A stretch of DNA of 64,000 bases, from contig NZ_LXES01000036.1 in the NCBI RefSeq assembly GCF_001654845.1, positions 46,756 through 110,755 on the forward strand, read 5' to 3'. This DNA is from Enterobacter soli ATCC BAA-2102. GTDB lineage: Bacteria; Pseudomonadota; Gammaproteobacteria; Enterobacterales; Enterobacteriaceae. Shown in pieces: positions 41,231 through 51,493 of this stretch; positions within the stretch are counted from its first letter, which is position 1, and each line of letters opens with the position of its first letter. Below the pieces are notes generated by a model. It saw only the letters and a program-made list of their open reading frames with translations. It ran no database searches and was not told the origin of the DNA. A program made the translations under genes and the position numbers.

Positions 41231-42019
41231 TTAGCATAATGTGGCGATAATCACCCGGTCTGCGTTGAAATATGCGGTGACGACAGCACCTTCTTCTAAC
41301 TCAGCGGCATCGGCGAGTGGCACGGTGGCACACAGAATTTGCCCATCCGGTAACGTCATGAGCACTTCACACTGCTCCTCGCCGCGTTCAATGTGGCTGA
41401 TTGCGCCGTGCAGTTGGTTATCGGCGTGTTTCGCCAGCTCAGGGTCGCGCGTGATGCTGACCCAGGGGGCTTTCAGTAACACCAGAACTTCTTTGCCTTC
41501 GTCCAACCCGAGGCGCTCTCCGCTTTGCGCGGTGATGGCGGCTTTCAGACGCGTCGCGCCGTCTGCCAGCAGGATCTCAATATGTTGTTGTACATGCGAG
41601 TTGTCCCTGGCCGTCACGGTACCAAACCACTGGTTGCGGGCACTGGTCTGGAGCGAGAAACGGGAAATCGCGGCCAGCAGGCTATCCAGGGGAACGTTGT
41701 CGTCATCGCTTAAGACATCAAAGGCTTTTTGCTGAATCTGTGCCAGCAGATCGTAAAGCTGAATCAGACGCTGACCGTAGCGTGTCAATACCGCACCGCC
41801 GCCGCCCTTACCGCCGGTTGCTCTGTCGACCAGCGCCTGCTCGCTCAGGGTGTTCATTTCATTGATGGCATCCCAGGCGCTTTTGTAGCTGATGCCGGCG
41901 TTTTTTGCCCCCTGGCTAATTGAGCCCGTTTGCTCTATTTGTTTAAGCAGGGCGATACGTCGCGGATCGGCGAAAAGCTTCTGCTGAAGTCGTAAGGTGA
42001 GGAGAATTTCGGCCTGCAT
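41231..42019 (-). CDS. modE: molybdenum-dependent transcriptional regulator ModE
   Basis: ModE binds molybdate and then represses modABC and activates molybdoenzyme genes. The 262-residue protein has an N-terminal LysR-like winged helix (SISQGAKNAGISYKSAWDAINEMN) and two C-terminal Mop domains (about 124-262), with TSARNQWFGTV and the repeated AITAQSGERLGL. I chose the ATG at 42019 by family length; the open frame back to 42211 runs through acrZ on the other strand and is not coding. Confidence 0.96.
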   Translation of the reverse strand: MQAEILLTLRLQQKLFADPRRIALLKQIEQTGSISQGAKNAGISYKSAWDAINEMNTLSEQALVDRATGGKGGGGAVLTRYGQRLIQLYDLLAQIQQKAFDVLSDDDNVPLDSLLAAISRFSLQTSARNQWFGTVTARDNSHVQQHIEILLADGATRLKAAITAQSGERLGLDEGKEVLVLLKAPWVSITRDPELAKHADNQLHGAISHIERGEEQCEVLMTLPDGQILCATVPLADAAELEEGAVVTAYFNADRVIIATLC

Positions 42020-42146
42020 AACAATGTCCTGGCAAAAAGTGTATTGTGACCCAAATGCCCCTGCGGGCAAAGTGCACCGCACAAAAGGGGATGTTTTTCT
42101 CACTTGAAAGGGTAGAATAAGCCGTTCACAATGTCTGGAGAAAACC

Positions 42147-42296
42147 ATGTTAGAGTTGTTGAAAAGTCTGGTATTCGCCGTGATCATGGTACCAGTAGTG
42201 ATGGCTCTCATCCTCGGTGCTATCTACGGCCTGGGTGAAGTGTTCAACGTGTTTTCGAACATCGGTCACAAAGACCAGCCTAAAAAGCAGCATTGA
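42147..42296 (+). CDS. acrZ: AcrAB-TolC accessory small protein AcrZ
   Basis: AcrZ (YbhT) is a single-helix inner-membrane peptide that binds AcrB and adjusts the efflux pump's substrate range. The 49-residue product starts [20 protein letters not shown] and ends KDQPKKQH, with one hydrophobic helix over about residues 5-30 that carries a proline. It matches E. coli AcrZ in length and sequence pattern. A TGGAGAAAACC ribosome-binding region precedes it, and a strong terminator follows. Confidence 0.95.
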   Translation: MLELLKSLVFAVIMVPVVMALILGAIYGLGEVFNVFSNIGHKDQPKKQH

Positions 42297-42304
42297 TTCC
42301 CTAC

Positions 42305-42331
42305 AAAACGCCCGGCCTGCCCGGGCGTTTT
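42305..42331 (+). terminator. terminator after acrZ
   Basis: AAAACGCCCGG-CCTGC-CCGGGCGTTTT is an 11-bp perfect stem with a terminal T run. It isolates acrZ from modABC. Confidence 0.9.
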
Positions 42332-42429
42332 GCTCTCAAGTTTCTTCCTTTCCCGCCGATATTATTCACAACATCGGGTGAGTTTACTCATTAATCGGTA
42401 CGATTTAACGCTAGGATATCCCTACAGTT

Positions 42430-42457
42430 GTCGTTATATTTGGATGTATATAACGAC
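42430..42457. promoter_or_regulatory. ModE operator of modABC
   Basis: GTCGTTATA-N10-TATAACGAC is a perfect inverted repeat matching the CGTTATA half-sites known for ModE. It ends 17 bases before the modA start, so ModE-molybdate would block transcription. Confidence 0.88.
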
Positions 42458-42474
42458 ACTCACAGGAGCTACAG

Positions 42475-43248
42475 ATGGCACGTACATGGTTACGCCTTTT
42501 CGCAGGGGCAACACTGACACTTTCTCTGGCGGGTCACGCACTGGCTGAAGAAGGTAAAATCACGGTCTTTGCAGCGGCGTCGCTGACTAACGCGATGCAG
42601 GATATTGCAGCGGAATACAAAAAAGAGAAGAACGTTGAGGTTGTCTCTTCTTTTGCATCTTCTTCTACGCTGGCACGCCAGATTGAAGCCGGTGCGCCTG
42701 CCGACCTGTTCATTTCTGCTGACCAGAAATGGATGGACTACGCGGTAGAGAAAAAATCTATTGATACGGCAACCCGCGCCACTTTGCTGGGTAACAGCCT
42801 GGTCGTTGTGGCGCCAAAAGCCAGCGCGCAGGCGGATATTGCCATCAACAAAGAGACAAACTGGACTCAGCTTCTGAACGGTGGCCGTCTGGCGGTGGGC
42901 GATCCTGAGCACGTACCTGCGGGTATTTATGCTAAAGAAGCCCTGCAAAAACTGGGCGCGTGGGAGACGTTATCCCCTAAACTGGCACCGGCGGAAGACG
43001 TGCGCGGCGCACTGGCGCTGGTTGAACGCAACGAAGCACCACTGGGTATCGTTTACGGCTCTGATGCTGTTGCCAGCAAAGGTGTAAAAGTGGTTGGTAC
43101 GTTCCCGGAAGATTCCCACAAGAAAGTGGAATATCCTGTTGCTGTGGTTGATGGACATAAAAATGCGACAGTCAGCGCCTTCTACGACTACCTGAAGGGC
43201 CCGCAGGCGTCTGCAATCTTTAAACGTTACGGATTTACGACTCACTAA
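42475..43248 (+). CDS. modA: molybdate ABC transporter substrate-binding protein
   Basis: ModA is the periplasmic binding protein for molybdate and tungstate. The 257-residue precursor has a signal peptide cleaved near HALA before EEGKITVF. The binding-protein fold follows, with AAASLTNAMQDIA and SFASSSTLARQIEAGAPADLF carrying the serines that contact the anion. It follows an AGGAGCT ribosome-binding site. The TAA overlaps the modB ATG by one base. Confidence 0.97.
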   Translation: MARTWLRLFAGATLTLSLAGHALAEEGKITVFAAASLTNAMQDIAAEYKKEKNVEVVSSFASSSTLARQIEAGAPADLFISADQKWMDYAVEKKSIDTATRATLLGNSLVVVAPKASAQADIAINKETNWTQLLNGGRLAVGDPEHVPAGIYAKEALQKLGAWETLSPKLAPAEDVRGALALVERNEAPLGIVYGSDAVASKGVKVVGTFPEDSHKKVEYPVAVVDGHKNATVSAFYDYLKGPQASAIFKRYGFTTH

Positions 43249-43937
43249 TGATATTGACCGATCCTGAATGGCAGGCCGTGCTGCTGAGCCTTAAAGTCTC
43301 TTCCCTGGCCGTTGTGCTGAGTTTGCCTTTTGGGATCTTCTTTGCCTGGTTACTGGTTCGCTGTAAGTTTCCAGGCAAAGCCCTGCTCGATAGTATCCTT
43401 CATCTTCCTCTCGTTTTACCCCCGGTTGTAGTGGGCTACCTGTTGCTGATTGCAATGGGGCGCCGCGGTTTTATCGGCGAGCGGCTCTATGACTGGTTTG
43501 GCCTGACGTTTGCGTTTAGCTGGCGCGGTGCGGTACTGGCGGCGGCAGTGATGTCCTTCCCGCTGATGGTGCGGGCGATCCGCCTGGCGCTGGAAGGTGT
43601 TGACCTCAAACTTGAACAGGCGGCACGTACGTTAGGCGCAGGGCGCTGGCGTGTGTTTCTGACCATTACCTTACCGCTCACGCTGCCAGGCATTATCGTC
43701 GGTACCGTGCTGGCCTTTGCCCGTTCACTGGGTGAATTCGGGGCGACTATTACCTTTGTGTCAAACATTCCGGGCGAAACGCGCACTATTCCGTCAGCGA
43801 TGTATACCCTGATTCAGACGCCTGGCGGTGAAAGCGCTGCAGCAAGGCTTTGTATTATCTCTATTGTTCTGGCGCTGGTATCACTGCTGGTTTCAGAGTG
43901 GCTGGCGCGCATCAGCCGTGAACGGATGGGGAAATAA
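43248..43937 (+). CDS. modB: molybdate ABC transporter permease
   Basis: ModB forms the membrane channel of the molybdate importer. The 229-residue protein has five or six hydrophobic helices. The ATPase-coupling EAA loop is seen as [22 protein letters not shown], and [18 protein letters not shown] is typical of the family. It overlaps modA by one base and ends two bases before modC. Length equals E. coli ModB. Confidence 0.97.
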   Translation: MILTDPEWQAVLLSLKVSSLAVVLSLPFGIFFAWLLVRCKFPGKALLDSILHLPLVLPPVVVGYLLLIAMGRRGFIGERLYDWFGLTFAFSWRGAVLAAAVMSFPLMVRAIRLALEGVDLKLEQAARTLGAGRWRVFLTITLPLTLPGIIVGTVLAFARSLGEFGATITFVSNIPGETRTIPSAMYTLIQTPGGESAAARLCIISIVLALVSLLVSEWLARISRERMGK

Positions 43938-43939
43938 CC

Positions 43940-44998
43940 ATGCTGGAGCTGAATTTCACCCAGACGCTTGGCGACCATTGTCTGACGCTGAACGAAACCC
44001 TGCCGGCGAGCGGCATTACGGCTATTTTTGGCGTCTCTGGCGCGGGGAAAACCTCGCTGATTAACGCCATTAGTGGCCTGACGCGCCCTCAGTCAGGGCG
44101 CATCGTACTGAATAAGCGCGTCTTAAATGACGTGGAAAACAAAGTTTACCTGTCGCCGGATAAACGGCGCATCGGTTACGTTTTCCAGGATGCAAGGTTA
44201 TTCCCGCATTACAGCGTGCGCGGCAATCTGCGTTACGGCATGGCAAAAAGCATGGCCGGGCAGTTTGATAAGCTTGTTGCGCTGTTGGGCATTGAACAGT
44301 TGCTCGATCGCCTCCCGTCTTCGCTCTCTGGCGGTGAGAAGCAGCGTGTGGCCATTGGCCGCGCATTGTTGACCGCACCGGAACTGCTGTTGCTGGATGA
44401 GCCGCTGGCATCGCTGGATATCCCTCGCAAACGCGAACTGCTGCCGTACCTGCAACGCCTGGCCCGCGAAATTAATATCCCGATGCTCTATGTCAGCCAT
44501 TCGCTTGATGAAATTCTGCATCTGGCAGACAAAGTGCTGGTGCTGGAAAACGGCAGTGTGAAAGCGTTTGGTAATCTGGAGGAAGTGTGGGGCAGCAGCG
44601 TCATGCATCCGTGGCTGCCAAAAGAGCAGCAGAGCAGTATCCTGAAGGTCAGCGTGCTGGAGCATCATCCACACTACGCCATGACCGCGCTGGCGCTCGG
44701 CGATCAGCATTTGTGGGTCAATAAGATTGATAAACCGCTTCAGTCTGCGTTGCGTATTCGCATTCAGGCCTCGGATGTCTCTCTGGTGCTGCAACCGCCT
44801 CTGCAAACCAGTATTCGTAATATTCTGCGCGCCAAAGTGGCTCAGTGTTTTGACGATAACGGCCAGGTGGAAGTGCAGCTCGAGGTGGGCAGCAAGACGC
44901 TGTGGGCGCGTATCAGCCCGTGGGCCAGAGATGAGTTAGGGATCAAACCTGGCCTGTGGCTTTACGCGCAGATCAAGAGCGTCTCGATCACCACCTAA
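43940..44998 (+). CDS. modC: molybdate ABC transporter ATP-binding protein
   Basis: ModC powers molybdate import. The 352-residue protein has an ABC domain (about 1-230) with Walker [11 protein letters not shown] at residues 31-40, signature [17 protein letters not shown] and Walker [16 protein letters not shown]-terminal Mop-type domain (about 285-352) follows, where molybdate can bind and inhibit. The stop codon is directly next to the stop of the convergent ybhA, with no spacer. Confidence 0.97.
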   Translation: MLELNFTQTLGDHCLTLNETLPASGITAIFGVSGAGKTSLINAISGLTRPQSGRIVLNKRVLNDVENKVYLSPDKRRIGYVFQDARLFPHYSVRGNLRYGMAKSMAGQFDKLVALLGIEQLLDRLPSSLSGGEKQRVAIGRALLTAPELLLLDEPLASLDIPRKRELLPYLQRLAREINIPMLYVSHSLDEILHLADKVLVLENGSVKAFGNLEEVWGSSVMHPWLPKEQQSSILKVSVLEHHPHYAMTALALGDQHLWVNKIDKPLQSALRIRIQASDVSLVLQPPLQTSIRNILRAKVAQCFDDNGQVEVQLEVGSKTLWARISPWARDELGIKPGLWLYAQIKSVSITT

Positions 44999-45817
44999 TC
45001 ACAGCAGGTGGGTATAGATGTACTGCGCAATGCTGTCGGTGGTGTTGTCGCCAATCACCACGTTGGCGCGTGCTTTAATGGCATCATCGGCATTGCCCAT
45101 CGCCACGCCGGTGCCTGCGGCTTCCAGCATACTGATGTCGTTATAGTTGTCGCCAAAGGCAATCACGTCCTGCATTGACCAGCCCTGAGACTCCACATAC
45201 TGCGTCAGGCGTTTGCCTTTGCTGTTGCCTTTGCGGGCAATATCCACCTGATCGTGCCATGACCATTCGCATTCCAGACCGAGCGTCTGCTCGACGTGTT
45301 TTGCGAAGACATTCAGTTTGGTGGTGTCTTCGTCCGTCAGGGCGAATTTCCAGATAGCGTCGACATCCGCAACCGCCTGGCGCAAAGAGGCAACCTGAGT
45401 AAAGACCGGACGCTGTGCTTCAGGCAACGATAGCGCCCAGTTGCTGGTACGAATAACGTGGCCGGTAGGGCGTTCATACACCATGGCGTTATCCACATAC
45501 ATCAGGCCGTGAATGTCGTGTTCATCCAGCAGATCAATCAATTGCAGCGCCTGTGGAACCGGCAGCGGATCGGACTCCAGAACCTTTTTTGCCTGATAAT
45601 CATACAAATAAGTGCCATTACAACAAATTGCAGGTGTATCTAACGCCAGTGCCTGATAAAAAGGATGAATGGCAACGTGATGTCGACCCGTTACGATCAG
45701 GAGTTGATATCCCGCTTCTTTTGCGCGCTTCAGCGCTTCGAGAGAAGAGGGAAGCAGGGTTTTTTGAGGGGTAAGCAGTGTACCGTCTAAATCCAGTGCA
45801 ATCACACGCGAGGTCAT
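44999..45817 (-). CDS. ybhA: HAD-family sugar/pyridoxal phosphatase YbhA
   Basis: YbhA is a Cof-type haloacid dehalogenase phosphatase; the E. coli enzyme acts on pyridoxal 5'-phosphate and some sugar phosphates. The 272-residue protein has HAD motif I DLDGTLLTP near the N-terminus (Asp9 nucleophile, Asp11), motif II in LLIVTGRHH, and motif IV in VIAFGDNYNDISML. No membrane or signal segments are seen. It is divergent from pgl over a 140-base gap. Length equals the E. coli protein. Confidence 0.94.
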   Translation of the reverse strand: MTSRVIALDLDGTLLTPQKTLLPSSLEALKRAKEAGYQLLIVTGRHHVAIHPFYQALALDTPAICCNGTYLYDYQAKKVLESDPLPVPQALQLIDLLDEHDIHGLMYVDNAMVYERPTGHVIRTSNWALSLPEAQRPVFTQVASLRQAVADVDAIWKFALTDEDTTKLNVFAKHVEQTLGLECEWSWHDQVDIARKGNSKGKRLTQYVESQGWSMQDVIAFGDNYNDISMLEAAGTGVAMGNADDAIKARANVVIGDNTTDSIAQYIYTHLL

Positions 45818-45957
45818 TTGTTCTTCCGGGTTAATATTGAATTTAAGGTCTTAGGGGATGGTACACCGAGTGAAGATCGCTGCAAAATTCCTGGCTAAAA
45901 TTCAGCATTCACCGTTAAAAATAATCACTTTCACGCGCAGTGAGGAAAGGAGTATTC

Positions 45958-46953
45958 ATGAAACAAACCGTTTATACCGCCAGTCCTGAAAGTCAGCAGA
46001 TCCATGTCTGGCGTTTGAATGCAGAAGGTTCACTCACGCTGGTTCAGGTTGTTGATGTTCCCGGACAAGTTCAGCCGATGGTCGTCAGCCCGGATAAACG
46101 TTTTCTCTATGTTGGCGTGCGTCCTGAGTTTCGCGTGCTGGCTTACCGCATCTCCCCGGATGATGGCGCACTGACCTTCACCGCCGAAGCTCCGCTGCCA
46201 GGTAGCCCAACCCATATCTCGACCGATCACAAAGGCAATTTCGTGTTCAGCGGTTCCTATAACTCTGGCTGCGTCAGCGTGACGCGTCTGGAAGATGGCA
46301 TCCCGGTTGAAACGGTCGATGTGGTTGAAGGGCTGGAAGGGTGCCACTCTGCCAATATCACCCCGGACAACCGCACGCTGTGGGTTCCTGCGCTGAAGCA
46401 GGATCGCATCTGCCTGTTTACCCTGAGTGACGATGGTCACCTGGTTGCGCAAAACCCGGCTGAAGTGACGACCGTTGAGGGCGCAGGCCCACGTCACATG
46501 GTGTTCCACCCTAATCAGCAGTACGCCTATGTCGTGAACGAGCTAAACAGCTCTGTCGATGTGTGGGAGCTGAAAGATCCAAACGGCGAGATTGAGTGCG
46601 TTCAGACGCTGGATATGATGCCGTCTGACTTCTCCGACACCCGCTGGGCTGCGGATATCCACATTACACCAGATGGTCGTCATCTTTACGCCTGTGACCG
46701 CACCTCCAGCCTGATTACCGTGTTCAGCGTGTCTGAAGACGGCAGCGTGCTGGCGATTGAAGGCTTCCAGCCAACGGAAACCCAGCCACGTGGCTTTAAT
46801 ATCGACCACAGCGGGAAATACCTGATTGCGGCGGGACAGAAATCCCATCACATCGCGCTGTACGAAATCAAAGGTGAGCAGGGCTTGCTGGAAGAGAAGG
46901 GCCGTTATGCTGTAGGCCAGGGGCCAATGTGGGTTGTCGTTAACGCACACTAA
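45958..46953 (+). CDS. pgl: 6-phosphogluconolactonase
   Basis: Pgl (YbhE) hydrolyses 6-phosphogluconolactone to 6-phosphogluconate in the pentose phosphate pathway. The 331-residue protein is a seven-bladed propeller of the YbhE/lactonase family, with [21 protein letters not shown] split over two blades, plus [21 protein letters not shown] and [20 protein letters not shown] chose the ATG at 45958 ([18 protein letters not shown]) because AGGAAAGGAG precedes it; the open frame back to 45940 includes that ribosome-binding site. Length equals E. coli Pgl. Confidence 0.96.
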   Translation: MKQTVYTASPESQQIHVWRLNAEGSLTLVQVVDVPGQVQPMVVSPDKRFLYVGVRPEFRVLAYRISPDDGALTFTAEAPLPGSPTHISTDHKGNFVFSGSYNSGCVSVTRLEDGIPVETVDVVEGLEGCHSANITPDNRTLWVPALKQDRICLFTLSDDGHLVAQNPAEVTTVEGAGPRHMVFHPNQQYAYVVNELNSSVDVWELKDPNGEIECVQTLDMMPSDFSDTRWAADIHITPDGRHLYACDRTSSLITVFSVSEDGSVLAIEGFQPTETQPRGFNIDHSGKYLIAAGQKSHHIALYEIKGEQGLLEEKGRYAVGQGPMWVVVNAH

Positions 46954-46967
46954 GCGGTGTAAAACAA

Positions 46968-46994
46968 AAAACCTCGCAGATGCGAGGTTTTTTT
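46968..46994 (+). terminator. terminator after pgl
   Basis: AAAACCTCGC-AGAT-GCGAGGTTTT is followed by more T. It is a clear rho-independent terminator and may also act on the minus strand from ybhC. Confidence 0.9.
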
Positions 46995-47013
46995 ATGCCC
47001 GGTGAACAGATTT

Positions 47014-47047
47014 GTAGGCCGGGTAAGGCGAAGCCGCCACCCGGCAA
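47014..47047. repeat. REP-type palindrome between pgl and ybhC
   Basis: GTAGGCCGGGTAAGGCGAAG and GCCGCCACCCGGC form the classic REP pattern. It lies between the convergent pgl and ybhC genes. The same unit recurs at 54864-54895. Confidence 0.85.
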
Positions 47048-47053
47048 AACAGA

Positions 47054-48337
47054 TTACTGCTTAGGCTCAGCAACCACTTTGCTACCCAGACCGCGGTTGT
47101 TGTATTCCCACATGCGGTTGAAGTTAGCGTCGTTCAGGTTGCGCTGCACGTTGCCTTTATCATCCACGGCACCGGTGTTGCCGGAGAATGGACGCTTAGA
47201 CACTGCGGCGTCTGCCCACGGTTTTGCCGTGTTGAAACCTTCGTTGATCACGCTGTCGCGGATAACAACCTGGCCGTTGGTGGCAGAATCCACATCCAGA
47301 GAGCGACCCAACTGCGCCACGCCATTACCGGACGCGGTGAAGCGGCTGTTCACTGCCAGGAAGCCGTAGAACAGGTTGGACTGTGTTGCTGGTGCGAACA
47401 CATAACCTTCTTGCTGTGTACGGGAATTCACTACGCGGAAATCCGTATTATCAAACACTACCGCGCCACGGCCGGAAACGAGGTCTACATCGCCTTCAAC
47501 GTAGCTATTGGTGACCAGAGTACGGGTCAGACGATTGTTCACCAGTGCGTTCTGCACACCGCTGTTGGTCACGAAGAAGGTGTTCTGACGACCCAGAATG
47601 TTCACGTTATTAATCTGAACCTGATCGCCATCGCTGCGCAGTGCAACCGCCTGATGAGTACCGGCGTCCACGCTATCACCCAGGGTGTTTTGAATGGTCA
47701 AGTTCTGCAACTGGAGACCGTTATTCTGAGACCAGAATACCGCAGAGCACATCACACCCACGGTTGCGGTACGTTTGCTCTGGCAGTTATCGAACATATA
47801 CCACGCAGGTTTGCCCGGCATATATTTCCCGGCCGGGTTCACCAGGCGACGCCAGGTGTTGCTGTCGATTTCGGAGTCAATCGCCAGACCGATTTTCACG
47901 TCGATGGCTTTTTCACCCGTACCGTACAGGGTAATGCTGCCCGGCGCGGCAGGCACGTATACAGTGCCTTCGTATTCGCCTGGCAGGATCGCGATGTACT
48001 GGCGGGATGCGCTGTGTTTAGTGATTGCTGCGTCAACCGCTGCCTGAATAGAGGTGTGCGTGACACCCTGCGTACCGGCCGGGCCGACGACGAAATCAGG
48101 CTGCTTAGGCAGGTTGATTGAAGACGGGCTCCACGGTGCCCCATTTGGGTCCATTGCCGTGAAGTAACGCGCCTGGCTGAAGTTTTTCGCTTCATCAGCA
48201 GACAGAATCGGACGAGATGCGGTGCCCGGTGCAACCTGCTCAGAAGGCTGCTGGTCCGGTGGCGTTGAGCTACATGCGGATAATGTCACGCCAAAGGCGA
48301 GTGCTAACGCCAGACGGGAAATCCTGGAAATGTTCAA
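47054..48337 (-). CDS. ybhC: outer membrane lipoprotein YbhC, acyl-CoA thioesterase/pectinesterase-like
   Basis: YbhC is an outer-membrane lipoprotein with a pectin-methylesterase-type beta-helix; its true substrate is uncertain. The 427-residue precursor has a lipobox LSAC with lipidation at Cys22. The pectinesterase fold spans about 85-415, with QAAVDAAITKHSASRQYIA, GQVQ-like strand repeats such as GDQVQINNVNILGRQNTFFV, and VEGDVDLVSGRGAVVFDN, where the aspartates align with the family active site. Length equals the E. coli protein. Confidence 0.92.
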   Translation of the reverse strand: MNISRISRLALALAFGVTLSACSSTPPDQQPSEQVAPGTASRPILSADEAKNFSQARYFTAMDPNGAPWSPSSINLPKQPDFVVGPAGTQGVTHTSIQAAVDAAITKHSASRQYIAILPGEYEGTVYVPAAPGSITLYGTGEKAIDVKIGLAIDSEIDSNTWRRLVNPAGKYMPGKPAWYMFDNCQSKRTATVGVMCSAVFWSQNNGLQLQNLTIQNTLGDSVDAGTHQAVALRSDGDQVQINNVNILGRQNTFFVTNSGVQNALVNNRLTRTLVTNSYVEGDVDLVSGRGAVVFDNTDFRVVNSRTQQEGYVFAPATQSNLFYGFLAVNSRFTASGNGVAQLGRSLDVDSATNGQVVIRDSVINEGFNTAKPWADAAVSKRPFSGNTGAVDDKGNVQRNLNDANFNRMWEYNNRGLGSKVVAEPKQ

Positions 48338-48501
48338 GGTAAAGCTCCTGGGTATGCAAGTCTTAACGGGATAGACGAAATAGCCTGCTTTTTTATACTA
48401 AGTTGAGCGAAACGGGAAGTTTAAATGGTAAAAAGTTGCATTTTTCGCCCGGCGGATGCGGGAAAGTAATCACAAATAAATAACATTTTCCGTAAAGGCG
48501 G

Positions 48502-48540
48502 TTGACAGCGGCAAGCAGATGAAAATAAATGTCTATACAA
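48502..48540 (+). promoter_or_regulatory. hutIGC promoter and candidate HutC site
   Basis: TTGACA (48502-48507) and ATAAAT (48525-48530) are spaced 17 bases apart. The -10 is followed directly by TGTCTATACAA (48530-48540), which recurs at the hutU promoter and probably binds HutC. Confidence 0.65.
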
Positions 48541-48561
48541 CCCATGACAAGTGGAAGCCCC

Positions 48562-49785
48562 ATGCAGCAGCTTCATCCCGACGATGTTATCTGGCGTAAT
48601 GCGCGACTGGCGACAATGGATCCCGACCATTCTGCCCCTTATGGACTGACCGAACACTGTGTGCTGGTGGTCCGCGACCAAACTATTCTGGCCATTATCC
48701 CCGAAACAGAAATCCCTCACGGGCGCGCTAACAGCATTGATTTAGCGGGAAGGCTGGTTACGCCGGGGCTTATCGACTGCCATACCCATCTGGTCTTTGG
48801 CGGCGATCGCGCGGCGGAATGGGAGCAGCGGTTAAACGGGGTCTCTTATCAGACCATCAGCGCCCAGGGCGGCGGGATTAACGCCACCGTGACTGCAACC
48901 CGCAACAGCACTCACGAAGCATTACTGGCGCTTGCGCAGCAGCGCCTGCAACGGCTGATGAATGAAGGCGTGACAACCCTTGAAATCAAGTCAGGATACG
49001 GTCTGAACGCCGAAGTCGAAGAGAAAATGTTGCAGGTGGCGCGTCAGCTTGGCGACGATTACCCGGTAGAAATCAGCCCGACGCTGCTTGCGGCTCATGC
49101 GGTTCCCGCGGAATACCGCCACGACCCGGATGCCTATCTCACGCTGGTGTGCGAACAGATAATGCCTGCCCTGTGGCAAAAAGGGTTGTTCGAATCTGTC
49201 GACGTCTTTTGCGAAAACGTCGGATTCACCCCGACGCAAACCGAGCGGGTATTCCAGGCTGCGCTCGCGCTGGGCATTCCGGTAAAAGGGCATGTCGAGC
49301 AGCTGTCTAATCTGGGCGGCGCGGCGTTGGTCAGCCGTTACCAGGGGCTGTCCGCCGATCATATTGAATATCTTGATGAGGCCGGGGTTCAGGCGATGGC
49401 AGAAAGCGGCACGGTTGCGGTTCTGCTGCCCGGCGCTTTCTATTTCCTCCAGGAGCGCCAGCGTCCGCCGGTTGAACAGCTCAGAAAGCAGGGCGTTGCG
49501 ATGGCGGTCGCCACCGACTACAACCCCGGGACCAGCCCGTTTGCCAGCCTGCATCTGGCGATGAATATGGCCTGCGTCCAGTTTGGCCTGACACCGGAAG
49601 AAGCCTGGGCTGGCGTGACGCGACATGCCGCCCGCGCGCTCGGACGCGGTGGAACACACGGGCAGTTAAAGGCAGGCTTTGTGGCTGATTTTATCGTCTG
49701 GGATGCGAAGCACCCGGTGGAAATGGTGTATGAACCCGGGCGTAACCCGCTGTATCAGCGAATCTTCCGTGGGGAGGTAGTATGA
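48562..49785 (+). CDS. hutI: imidazolonepropionase
   Basis: HutI hydrolyses 4-imidazolone-5-propionate to N-formimino-L-glutamate, the third step of histidine breakdown. The 407-residue amidohydrolase has the metal motif [27 protein letters not shown], and [15 protein letters not shown] chose the ATG at 48562 because GGAAG lies just upstream; an ATG at 48529 overlaps the -10 and operator, and one at 48544 lacks a good ribosome-binding site. The stop overlaps hutG as ATGA. Confidence 0.94.
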   Translation: MQQLHPDDVIWRNARLATMDPDHSAPYGLTEHCVLVVRDQTILAIIPETEIPHGRANSIDLAGRLVTPGLIDCHTHLVFGGDRAAEWEQRLNGVSYQTISAQGGGINATVTATRNSTHEALLALAQQRLQRLMNEGVTTLEIKSGYGLNAEVEEKMLQVARQLGDDYPVEISPTLLAAHAVPAEYRHDPDAYLTLVCEQIMPALWQKGLFESVDVFCENVGFTPTQTERVFQAALALGIPVKGHVEQLSNLGGAALVSRYQGLSADHIEYLDEAGVQAMAESGTVAVLLPGAFYFLQERQRPPVEQLRKQGVAMAVATDYNPGTSPFASLHLAMNMACVQFGLTPEEAWAGVTRHAARALGRGGTHGQLKAGFVADFIVWDAKHPVEMVYEPGRNPLYQRIFRGEVV

Positions 49786-50720
49786 CGTTATGGCGGCCCG
49801 TTTCTGAGCAGGTCTGGCAGGGGCGCGATGACAGCGCAGAGGCCAGCAATGCCAAACGCATTTTTCAGACCATCCGGCAGCAGGCACAGTTTGCACCCGC
49901 CTCCTCAGGTATTGCGCTGCTGGGTTTCGCATGTGATGAAGGCGTAAAACGCAACCACGGCAGGCCGGGAGCCGCTCAGGCTCCCGATGTCCTGCGCAAG
50001 GCGCTGGCCAATATGGCCAGCCATCAGGGGCATGAGCAGCTTGCGGATCTGGGCACGATTGAGGTCGAAGGCGATGGGCTTGAGGCTGCACAGCGGGCGT
50101 TAAGCGATGCGGTTACGGCCTGCCAGCGTGCCGGGATGCATACGCTTGTCTTTGGTGGCGGACATGAAACGGCCTGGGCACACGGGCGTGGCGTACTGGA
50201 TGCCTTCCCGCATGAGCGTGTGGCCATTATTAACCTCGATGCCCATCTCGATCTGCGCAAGGCCGAACGTGCCACCTCCGGCACGCCGTTTCGTCAGCTT
50301 GCGCACTACTGCGCTGAGCAGTCCCGCGCGTTTCAGTATGCCTGCTTTGGCGTGAGCCGGGCGGCAAATACTCAGGCGTTGTGGGATGAGGCCGAACGGC
50401 TGAACGTGACGCTGGTTGAAGATCTCCATTTCCGTCGCGATGCGTTATCCGTGCTTGAGGAGGTACTGGCCGGGGCAGACAGCGTTTATCTGACCATCGA
50501 TCTTGATGTGTTGCCCGCCGGTGAGATGCCCGCCGTATCAGCCCCTGCGGCGTTAGGTATTCCTGCGCTGGATTTGTTGCCAGTTATCGAGCGCATCTGC
50601 CGCAGCGGAAAACTGCGGGCGGCAGATTTAGTTGAATTTAATCCACATTACGACCAGGACGGTCAGGGGGCGAAACTCGCCGCCCGTCTGGCCTGGCAAA
50701 TTGCTCACTGGTGGGCATAA
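49782..50720 (+). CDS. hutG: formimidoylglutamase
   Basis: HutG hydrolyses N-formimino-L-glutamate to glutamate and formamide, finishing the histidine pathway. The 312-residue protein belongs to the arginase/ureohydrolase family. Manganese-site motifs are [21 protein letters not shown] and [20 protein letters not shown]. The start overlaps the hutI stop by four bases. Some bacteria use a two-step route instead; presence of HutG here indicates the formamide route. Confidence 0.95.
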   Translation: MTLWRPVSEQVWQGRDDSAEASNAKRIFQTIRQQAQFAPASSGIALLGFACDEGVKRNHGRPGAAQAPDVLRKALANMASHQGHEQLADLGTIEVEGDGLEAAQRALSDAVTACQRAGMHTLVFGGGHETAWAHGRGVLDAFPHERVAIINLDAHLDLRKAERATSGTPFRQLAHYCAEQSRAFQYACFGVSRAANTQALWDEAERLNVTLVEDLHFRRDALSVLEEVLAGADSVYLTIDLDVLPAGEMPAVSAPAALGIPALDLLPVIERICRSGKLRAADLVEFNPHYDQDGQGAKLAARLAWQIAHWWA

Positions 50721-50739
50721 CACAGGTTAAGGAGTCACC

Positions 50740-51474
50740 ATGTTTTCACGCTCACCTCAGGCCAACCCGAGCCCGCCTGCGCCTTTTTATGAAAAGGTGA
50801 AGCAGGCGATCAGCGAAAAAATTGCCAGCGGCGTATGGCGCCCGCATGACCGCATCCCGTCAGAGGCTGAGCTGGTGGCGCAGTTTGGTTTTAGCCGCAT
50901 GACCATTAACCGTGCGCTGCGCGAGCTAACCGATGAAGGTTTGCTGGTGCGCCTGCAAGGGGTGGGGACCTTTGTGGCTGAACCAAAAGGCCAATCAGCC
51001 CTGTTTGAAATCCGCAGTATTGCCGATGAGATTGCCGCGCGTAACCATCAGCACCGTTGCGAAGTGCTGGTGCTTGAAGAGACCCATGCCAGCGCCGAAC
51101 AGGCTCTGGAGCTGAACGTCAAAGAGGGAACGCGGGTGTTCCATTCGATAATGGTCCACTTTGAAAATGATGTTCCGGTGCAGATTGAAGATCGCTGCGT
51201 CAACGCGCTGAGCGTGCCGGAATATCTTGAGCAGGACTACACCCGCACCACGCCGCACGCGTATCTGTCGCTGGTGGCTCCGCTCACTGAAGGGGAGCAT
51301 ATCGTGGAAGCGGTGCGCGCTACACAGCAGGAGTGTGAACTGCTACGGATGAAAGAGCACGATCCCTGCCTGCTTATCCGCCGCCGCACCTGGTCATCGT
51401 CCCAGATTGTGTCACACGCCAGGCTGCTCTTCCCGGGAGATCGTTACCGCTTGCAGGGCCATTTTATGTCCTGA
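50740..51474 (+). CDS. hutC: histidine utilisation repressor HutC (GntR family)
   Basis: HutC represses the hut operons until urocanate binds. The 244-residue protein has an N-terminal GntR winged helix (YEKVKQAISEKIASGVW, with the recognition region FGFSRMTINRALRELTDEG) and a UTRA effector domain from about residue 90. Its gene is the last of hutIGC, starting 19 bases after hutG behind AAGGAG. Symmetric TGTCTATACA-type sequences before hutI and hutU are its likely sites. Confidence 0.94.
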   Translation: MFSRSPQANPSPPAPFYEKVKQAISEKIASGVWRPHDRIPSEAELVAQFGFSRMTINRALRELTDEGLLVRLQGVGTFVAEPKGQSALFEIRSIADEIAARNHQHRCEVLVLEETHASAEQALELNVKEGTRVFHSIMVHFENDVPVQIEDRCVNALSVPEYLEQDYTRTTPHAYLSLVAPLTEGEHIVEAVRATQQECELLRMKEHDPCLLIRRRTWSSSQIVSHARLLFPGDRYRLQGHFMS

Positions 51475-51493
51475 GGGTCATAAGAAGTAAAAG

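Noticed and set aside
42020..42211. 64-codon N-terminal extension of modE.
   Set aside because: It runs antisense through acrZ and its control region, and ModE proteins start at MQAEILLTL.
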